Source: Nostoc sp. MS1
GTDB lineage: Bacteria > Cyanobacteriota > Cyanobacteriia > Cyanobacteriales > Nostocaceae
Reading direction: 5' to 3'
Length of the DNA: 64,000 nt
Assembly (NCBI RefSeq): GCF_019976755.1
Contig: NZ_AP023441.1
Coordinates: 2,291,501 to 2,355,500 of the forward strand
Shown here piece by piece: positions 58,874-64,000 of this stretch. Numbering within the stretch: the first letter of the stretch is position 1; each line of letters opens with the position of its first letter. The notes under the pieces were generated by a model. That model ran no database searches. It saw only the letters and a program-made list of their open reading frames with translations, and had not been told where the DNA came from. The translations under genes and the position numbers were made by a program.

Positions 58874-59776
58874 ACCAAAACAATGATTACAGGCAAAACT
58901 AAACTATTAGGGGTAATTGGACATCCGGTGGAACATTCGCTGTCACCGGTGATGCACAATGCAGCTTTAGGACAATTGGGATTGGACTATGTGTATCTAC
59001 CCTTTCCCATAGCACCGGATAATTTAGAGGTGGCGATCGCGGGTTTGGCTAGTATTGGTGTAGTCGGGTTTAGTGTGACTATTCCCCATAAACAAGCTAT
59101 TATTCCCTTGCTTGACGAAATTAGTCCCGTTGCTCAAGCTATTGGTGCGGTAAATACTGTTACCCGTCGAGGTAATCAATGGGTGGGAACGAATACGGAT
59201 ATAGAAGGGTTTATCTCTCCTTTGCAAACTACCTATCAGCAAGATTGGAGTCAGAAAGTTGCTGTAATTTTAGGCAATGGTGGCGCTGCTAGGGCTGTGG
59301 TTGCAGGTTGTCATCAACTGGGTTTTCCAGAAATTCATGTAGTAGGGCGCAATGTACAACGCTTAGAAGAATTTCGTCACAGTTGGGAAAATTCAACCAT
59401 TGGCGAGAATTTACAAGTCCATAGCTGGGATCACTTAGCAAAACTTATTCCCCAAGCCAACCTCTTGGTAAATACTACGCCGATAGGGATGTATCCTAAA
59501 ATCGATGAGTCGCCTTTAAGTACACAGGAATTGGTAAATTTACCAGCAGGTGCGTTGACCTCTGGTCTGTCGCAGACCATCGCTTATGATTTAATTTATA
59601 TTCCGCAACCTACGCAATTTCTCCACAAAGCACACCAACAAGGTGCAATTGCTATAGACGGTTTAGAAATGTTAGTTCAGCAAGGTGTCGCTGCTTTAAA
59701 AATCTGGCTACAGCAGGACAATATACCTGTGGATGTCATGCGTCAAGCATTGAAAAATCAACTAGGTTTGGGGTAA
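58871..59776 (+). CDS. aroE: Shikimate dehydrogenase
   Basis: A 301-residue NADP-linked enzyme that reduces dehydroshikimate to shikimate. Substrate-site motif GHPVEHSLSPVMHNAAL is at the N terminus, the catalytic Lys is in SVTIPHKQAIIPLLDEI, Asn/Asp are in GAVNTVTRRGNQWVGTNTD, and the dinucleotide site is VILGNGGAARAVV. The late segment YDLIYIPQPTQFL is also typical. The ATG at 58871 is the last unit of an STRR (gactaATGac); ATG 58883 (MITGKTKLLGV), four codons on, is a strong alternative. Confidence 0.93.
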   Translation: MTKTMITGKTKLLGVIGHPVEHSLSPVMHNAALGQLGLDYVYLPFPIAPDNLEVAIAGLASIGVVGFSVTIPHKQAIIPLLDEISPVAQAIGAVNTVTRRGNQWVGTNTDIEGFISPLQTTYQQDWSQKVAVILGNGGAARAVVAGCHQLGFPEIHVVGRNVQRLEEFRHSWENSTIGENLQVHSWDHLAKLIPQANLLVNTTPIGMYPKIDESPLSTQELVNLPAGALTSGLSQTIAYDLIYIPQPTQFLHKAHQQGAIAIDGLEMLVQQGVAALKIWLQQDNIPVDVMRQALKNQLGLG

Positions 59777-60078
59777 TTAATGTGTCTGCAATGTCGGTAT
59801 TTCTGGCATTGCTGATTGAAAATATGAATTAGCCGCATACGGCTAAAGCCGAACCCGCAGGGTAGGCGCAAATCAAACCTATAATGTTGCTTTTGTGGCG
59901 GTTGTGTATTTTAGATGCAGCTAGCTATCGCCCAACGATAAATTGTAGCTAATACTACATCAGTTTTGATAGTGATAATATTGTATTTCTTAATATATTG
60001 TTAATTTTTGGGAGAAATGGGCAATTCAGCTTTGTATAAATTACATTAAAAATCAAGTTGTCTATTGTAATCATACTC
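59777..60078. other. Intergenic region upstream of the NACHT-LRR gene
   Basis: About 300 bp. It includes ggcattgctgattgaaaatatgaat at 59807-59831, which resembles one MITE end, and GCCGCATACGGC at 59833-59844, a short palindrome. No clear promoter was recognised. Confidence 0.4.
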
Positions 60079-63000
60079 ATGGCTGTAGTGCGATCGCTTC
60101 TTTCCATCCTCTGCCCTGCTATGGCAAAAATCATACTTTCTAGTTGGCTGAAAGATAATTCGTTAGGGAAGGCAACCGGAGATGAGATAGTAGACAAGCT
60201 GAAAGATTTTATTTTTAACCCCAGTGAGCAAGAAAAGACGCAGAGAAGCATTGAAAAGATTGCCCAGCAAATAGTGACACAGGTACAGCCGATTTTTGAC
60301 TTGGAAGCAGCAAGCCTCAGTCAAGACAGCCGGACAGCAATTCAATTTGAAATTGTGGAAACATTACGTCAGGCTGAGGTAACAAGTGAATTGCTAATGA
60401 GTTTTAGCCTGGATAGAAAATTATTAACAATTAATCTTCGCAATGCTTATCCAGAGGCTTGCAAACACTTTAGCCGTAATGAAACTGCTCTTTATGAGCG
60501 GATGTTAGAAGAAGTCAGTCGCGGCATCATTGAAGTAGCACCAGAATTGCAAGGTTTTACACTTGCAGCAACTACAGAGACTTTAGAACGACTAGAAGTA
60601 ATTATTAACGATTTACAGGGATCGCGGCAACAGTATCAACGAGAAAAAACTGAGTTTGAGAGGAAATATCGTCAAGCCATTATCCGCGAACTAGATCGGA
60701 TGGAGATGTTCGGTTTGCCTAAAATGAACAGTATCACTGCTCAACAAAGTCTGAGCAAAGCTTACGTTACTTTGTCAGCTACAAGGGACGGACGAGATGA
60801 GCAGAATAAAGAGGCGGAAATTATCAGTAGAAGGCTGACGGAGGAAATAGCCGTTCAGGTTCAACAGGAGGAGAACAACAGTTCACGCAGTTCTCCAGTT
60901 GATGAAACATTGGCTTCCTGCCGAAAGATAGTGATTCGAGGTGAGGCTGGGGCTGGTAAAAGTACACTTCTTCAATGGCTAGCAGTGCGTGCTGCCAAGC
61001 AGGACTTTCCTTCTTCTTTAGCGCCTTGGAATCGACTGATACCATTTTTTATCCGCTTAAGGTCTTTAGTAGATAAAGGTTTTCCAACACCAGAAGAGTT
61101 TCCAAAACTCATTGCCCCTAACATTGCTGATATGATGCCCAAGGGATGGGTACACCAATGCCTTGATGCTGGATATGCCTTGGTATTAATTGACGGGGTA
61201 GATGAACTGCCACGACAGCAGCGTCAAGATTTTTTTGAGGCTCTGACTCGTCTAGTAGCAGACTTCCCTTATGCACGTTATATTGTCACATCTCGTCCTG
61301 CTGGGCTGAAGGACAGTCAAGGGGAAACTTGGCAGGAGTGGGAAACTTGGACAGAGCAAGCAGAGTTTCTCAATCTGTCTCTACGGTCGATGAGTCCAAG
61401 TAATATTGAGCAGTTTGTTACTCAGTGGCATGAGGCTCTGGCTGCTGCTAAACGCCCAGAAGACCAACGGATAGACTTGCCCAAAAAAGGAAGCGACTTG
61501 CAGCGCCTACTCCGTCAACGCCCTGAGTTGCGGCGACTGGCGACTACACCATTATTGTGTGCGATGATTTGTGCGTTGCATCGAGATCGTGGTGAAAACT
61601 TACCTACAGAACGTATCAAGCTTTACCAAGAATGTATTGATATGTTGTTAAACAGCCGCGATCGCGGTCGTGAAATCAAACTAGAACTTGATGACTCTTA
61701 CCCAAGGGGTTTATCCGATAGTCAGAAGATGGCTTTGATTCAGTCTTTTGCTTATTGGATGATGAGTAATAATTATTCTGACGTTGACATAAGCCGAGTT
61801 GATGAACACTTCCAGAAACGTTTAAAACTGATGAACCTTCCCGAACAAGTGACTGGGCAACAAATACGCGCCCTGTTTGTAGAGAGAGCGGCACTCTTAC
61901 GAGAACCAGTCATAGGGAAAATTGATTTTGCACACCGCACCTTTCAAGAATTTCTGGCAGCACAGGCAGCACTAAATGAAGATAGTCTCAATGTATTACT
62001 AAGAGAAGCTGACAATGATCAATGGAGAGAAGCAATTATTGTTGCGGCGGGGCTAGGCCGCCCAAGGGAGCAGAAAGAACTGCTACAAAAATTGGTTCAG
62101 ATGGGGAACGAAAGACCAGATAAACGTCATTATTTGCATTTGTTAGCTGTGGCTTGTTTGGAAACAACCGTAGAACTTGATCCTCAAGTGCGTACTGAAG
62201 TGCTTAAACAGGCTCAGGCTTTGTTACCTCCCAAAGATGATGACGAGGTGTTAATGGTGACTAGGGCTGGAGATGCGATCGTCCCCTTGCTTGCACCAAA
62301 TCCAAACTATTCTGAGGTGGAAACTGATCGGTGTGTGGATGCTTTAGCTAAGATTGGTAGTTCTGCTGCTATGGAAATTTTGGCTGATTATGCAAAAGAT
62401 ACTCGTTATAAATTGATTGGCGAATTAGGCAGAGCTTGGGATGCTTTTGACCGTAGCACTTATGCTTCTAAAGTTTTGTCTCACCTCAATGAAGTTTATG
62501 TTCCTAATTTAAGGAACTGGGAAGGATTTGAACATCTTCAGCATATTAACAAACTAAGCATAGAAACGCTATCTTTAAAAGATTTGAGTCCACTGCAAGA
62601 GCTTACCAATCTCACCCAATTAGAAATATCGGAAGCAGATGAAGTATGTAATCTAACAGCATTAGAAAAAAATCCTAGATTGACTAACCTATTATTAGGA
62701 AATTTTTTCAAAAACAAGATTTTCAGGTTAGATACTAATCATTTAGCGAAAATTAATAATTTAAATTATCTATATCTATCTAATGTAGAGATTAATGAAA
62801 TTAGCGAAATTTGTCAGCTTTTCAGACTTTCTGAGCTAATTTTAGAACGATTAGAAATAAGAGATATTAGCCCTTTAGCACAACTACCAAATTTAGTAAG
62901 CTTGGGGATTTTTGACACATATGGCTCTTTAGACTTAAAATTTCCGAATACATTTAATAACCTTGCTTGCCTTTACCTAGCGCACACGGGCATCAGTAAT

Positions 63001-63594
63001 CTAGATTTACTAAGTAATGTTAGTAATCTAAAAAGCTTGAGTATTTTAGAAGATAGTATCAGTGATTTAAGCCCCCTTGCCAACTTGAATCAACTAAGTA
63101 AATTAAGTATAGGTGCAGTAATTTACAGGAATGGAGGCCGATTTAGTTATTGTAGGGAAATTAATGTTAAAAGTTGTTTGGATAAACTTTATAATCTAAC
63201 AGATTTAAGACTAAATGGAACGGGAATAAACGACATTAGTCTACTAGTTTCTCTTCCAAATCTCTCTAATTTAATACTTAATGAAAACAACATTCATGAC
63301 CTAAACCCCTTGGCAAGCCTCCCCAATCTTATTAGTCTAAGCATATCCGAACCAAATGTCAGAGACATTAGCCCTCTTGTGAATTGTCAGAGTTTACGTA
63401 GACTATATTTAGGTGCATTTGAGATGCCATATGGAAGACGTAGTTCCTTTTACGAAAAAACGCCTATTACTGATATTAGCCCGCTTGCTAACCTTCCTCA
63501 TCTCACAGAATTGGTTCTAGGAGATACAGATGTTACCGACCTTAGCCCACTAGAAGGATTACCAAACCTTAAGATTGAAATCCTAAAAGACTAA
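60079..63594 (+). CDS. NACHT-LRR (NLR-like) ATPase
   Basis: A 1171-residue STAND protein. An N-terminal region of about 280 residues is helical, with a hydrophobic start and a linker (KYRQAIIRELDRMEMFGL) typical of NACHT proteins. The NACHT core follows: Walker A GEAGAGKST (288-296), Walker B LVLIDGVDELP (368-378), sensor YIVTSRPAG, winged-helix segments LATTPLLCAMICALHR and FAHRTFQEFLAAQAAL. A HEAT-like stretch comes next, and from about residue 830 some 12 leucine-rich repeats of the internalin/SDS22 type (DISPLA-LPNL--L-L). No nuclease or TIR domain was found. Bacterial NACHT proteins include antiphage defence proteins; this role is inferred. ATG 60121 is an alternative start. Confidence 0.9.
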   Translation: MAVVRSLLSILCPAMAKIILSSWLKDNSLGKATGDEIVDKLKDFIFNPSEQEKTQRSIEKIAQQIVTQVQPIFDLEAASLSQDSRTAIQFEIVETLRQAEVTSELLMSFSLDRKLLTINLRNAYPEACKHFSRNETALYERMLEEVSRGIIEVAPELQGFTLAATTETLERLEVIINDLQGSRQQYQREKTEFERKYRQAIIRELDRMEMFGLPKMNSITAQQSLSKAYVTLSATRDGRDEQNKEAEIISRRLTEEIAVQVQQEENNSSRSSPVDETLASCRKIVIRGEAGAGKSTLLQWLAVRAAKQDFPSSLAPWNRLIPFFIRLRSLVDKGFPTPEEFPKLIAPNIADMMPKGWVHQCLDAGYALVLIDGVDELPRQQRQDFFEALTRLVADFPYARYIVTSRPAGLKDSQGETWQEWETWTEQAEFLNLSLRSMSPSNIEQFVTQWHEALAAAKRPEDQRIDLPKKGSDLQRLLRQRPELRRLATTPLLCAMICALHRDRGENLPTERIKLYQECIDMLLNSRDRGREIKLELDDSYPRGLSDSQKMALIQSFAYWMMSNNYSDVDISRVDEHFQKRLKLMNLPEQVTGQQIRALFVERAALLREPVIGKIDFAHRTFQEFLAAQAALNEDSLNVLLREADNDQWREAIIVAAGLGRPREQKELLQKLVQMGNERPDKRHYLHLLAVACLETTVELDPQVRTEVLKQAQALLPPKDDDEVLMVTRAGDAIVPLLAPNPNYSEVETDRCVDALAKIGSSAAMEILADYAKDTRYKLIGELGRAWDAFDRSTYASKVLSHLNEVYVPNLRNWEGFEHLQHINKLSIETLSLKDLSPLQELTNLTQLEISEADEVCNLTALEKNPRLTNLLLGNFFKNKIFRLDTNHLAKINNLNYLYLSNVEINEISEICQLFRLSELILERLEIRDISPLAQLPNLVSLGIFDTYGSLDLKFPNTFNNLACLYLAHTGISNLDLLSNVSNLKSLSILEDSISDLSPLANLNQLSKLSIGAVIYRNGGRFSYCREINVKSCLDKLYNLTDLRLNGTGINDISLLVSLPNLSNLILNENNIHDLNPLASLPNLISLSISEPNVRDISPLVNCQSLRRLYLGAFEMPYGRRSSFYEKTPITDISPLANLPHLTELVLGDTDVTDLSPLEGLPNLKIEILKD

Positions 63595-63664
63595 CAGATA
63601 AAAAATCTACAAAAATAAAAGTTTTTATGTTTAAGTGACTATTCGCTCAAACATCAAGCCTTAA

Positions 63665-64000
63665 CTACATCTTCGGCCAGCGCCAATTATACCGATTCCA
63701 ATCATAAACGCCCTGAATTTCATACTCAGAACCATTTTGGAAGCGCAAAACGCAGTTAGTAGAAGCGTTAATTTCGTTAATCTGAATGACTGTAGAAAGA
63801 AACCATTCGCGTTTGCAGGGGCCATCATCTTGCACCCATTCCCATAAGGCGTTGGAAACTTCAATGCGATCGCCTATTCTCAGTTTCAGTGCATCACCAA
63901 AATGAGCATACTTGTCAAAATGATAAGACTCAATCCGGTTTAACCACTGCAACCCATACCGTTCTCGAATAAACTGCACATTTCCTGAGTCTTGGTTATG
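63665..64000 (-). CDS. Unknown protein, partial (C terminus)
   Basis: The last 112 residues of a protein that continues past the right edge of the window. It is Trp- and Tyr-rich (RYGLQWLNRIESYHF, WEWVQDDGPCKREW, YDWNRYNWRWPK) with a beta-like LRIGDRIEVSNALWEW strand segment. The frame is open to the last base, so an internal GTG at 63979 is not the start. No family was recognised. It is convergent with the NACHT-LRR gene. Confidence 0.6.
   Translation of the reverse strand, partial: HNQDSGNVQFIRERYGLQWLNRIESYHFDKYAHFGDALKLRIGDRIEVSNALWEWVQDDGPCKREWFLSTVIQINEINASTNCVLRFQNGSEYEIQGVYDWNRYNWRWPKM

Noticed and set aside
59807..59831. Full MITE upstream of the NACHT-LRR gene
   Set aside because: Only one degenerate end-like sequence is visible; no matching second end or target duplication.
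1..64000. tRNA or rRNA genes
   Set aside because: No cloverleaf with the usual T-arm sequence and no rRNA-like segment was recognised on either strand by eye.

Overview
The window reads as chromosomal DNA of a filamentous, probably heterocyst-forming cyanobacterium of the Nostoc/Anabaena type. The evidence is the very frequent octamer GCGATCGC (HIP1), abundant short tandem heptamer repeats (STRRs) between genes, oxygenic-tetrapyrrole genes (hemF, acsF, hemC), a devBCA-type exporter operon with a textbook NtcA promoter, and insertion sequences typical of these genomes. Species and locus tags cannot be fixed from the sequence alone.

Layout. 1-5.7 kb: tail of a TrpD-like gene, a family-4 uracil-DNA glycosylase, a DUF4332 helix-hairpin-helix protein, a TetR regulator and a catalytic/non-catalytic pair of secreted M16 peptidases. 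5.8-9.6 kb: two tandem MscS channel paralogues separated by a complete IS5-type element with 4-bp target duplication. 9.6-12 kb: accessory patch (antitoxin relic, Uma2-type protein, VapBC-like pair, GNAT). 12-20 kb: uvrA, then a divergent RND adaptor/permease operon followed directly by a 92-bp MITE. 20.2-25.7 kb: divergent hemF/acsF, SGNH hydrolase, small membrane protein, HAD hydrolase, conserved membrane protein. 26-28.8 kb: IS630 copy 1 and a GT39-like glycosyltransferase. 29-33.4 kb: devBCA-type operon with a long leader. 33.4-39.1 kb: housekeeping genes read leftwards (GFA, mtnA, degenerate metallo-beta-lactamase fold, panD, ppa, folB, two unknowns). 39.3-47.8 kb: methyltransferase/GT39 pair, a marR-emrA-MFS-emrB efflux cluster and a LytM peptidase. 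48.2-50.1 kb: a membrane-protein gene whose stop codon is supplied by IS630 copy 2, and gene relics. 50.1-59.8 kb: LpxB-related protein, VPES-type sorted protein, phosphoesterase, lipid kinase, LprI-like protein, hemC, an EF-hand-like lipoprotein, alpha/beta hydrolase and aroE. 60-63.6 kb: a large NACHT-LRR (NLR-like) ATPase; the window ends inside an unknown leftward gene.

How genes work together. Three adaptors (RND, DevB, EmrA) carry the TolC-docking hairpin motif R-x3-L-x6-S or a one-residue variant, so three exporters here probably share an outer-membrane TolC encoded elsewhere. hemC, hemF and acsF belong to one tetrapyrrole route but are not co-transcribed. The best candidate for a poorly described system is the NACHT-LRR protein, which resembles bacterial NLR-type antiphage proteins; its role is inferred from architecture only. 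Other strong signals are DNA-level: the NtcA promoter, mosaic IS630 copies with a slippery A7G5 tract, a MITE with an exact 8-bp duplication, and STRRs that have entered coding sequence.
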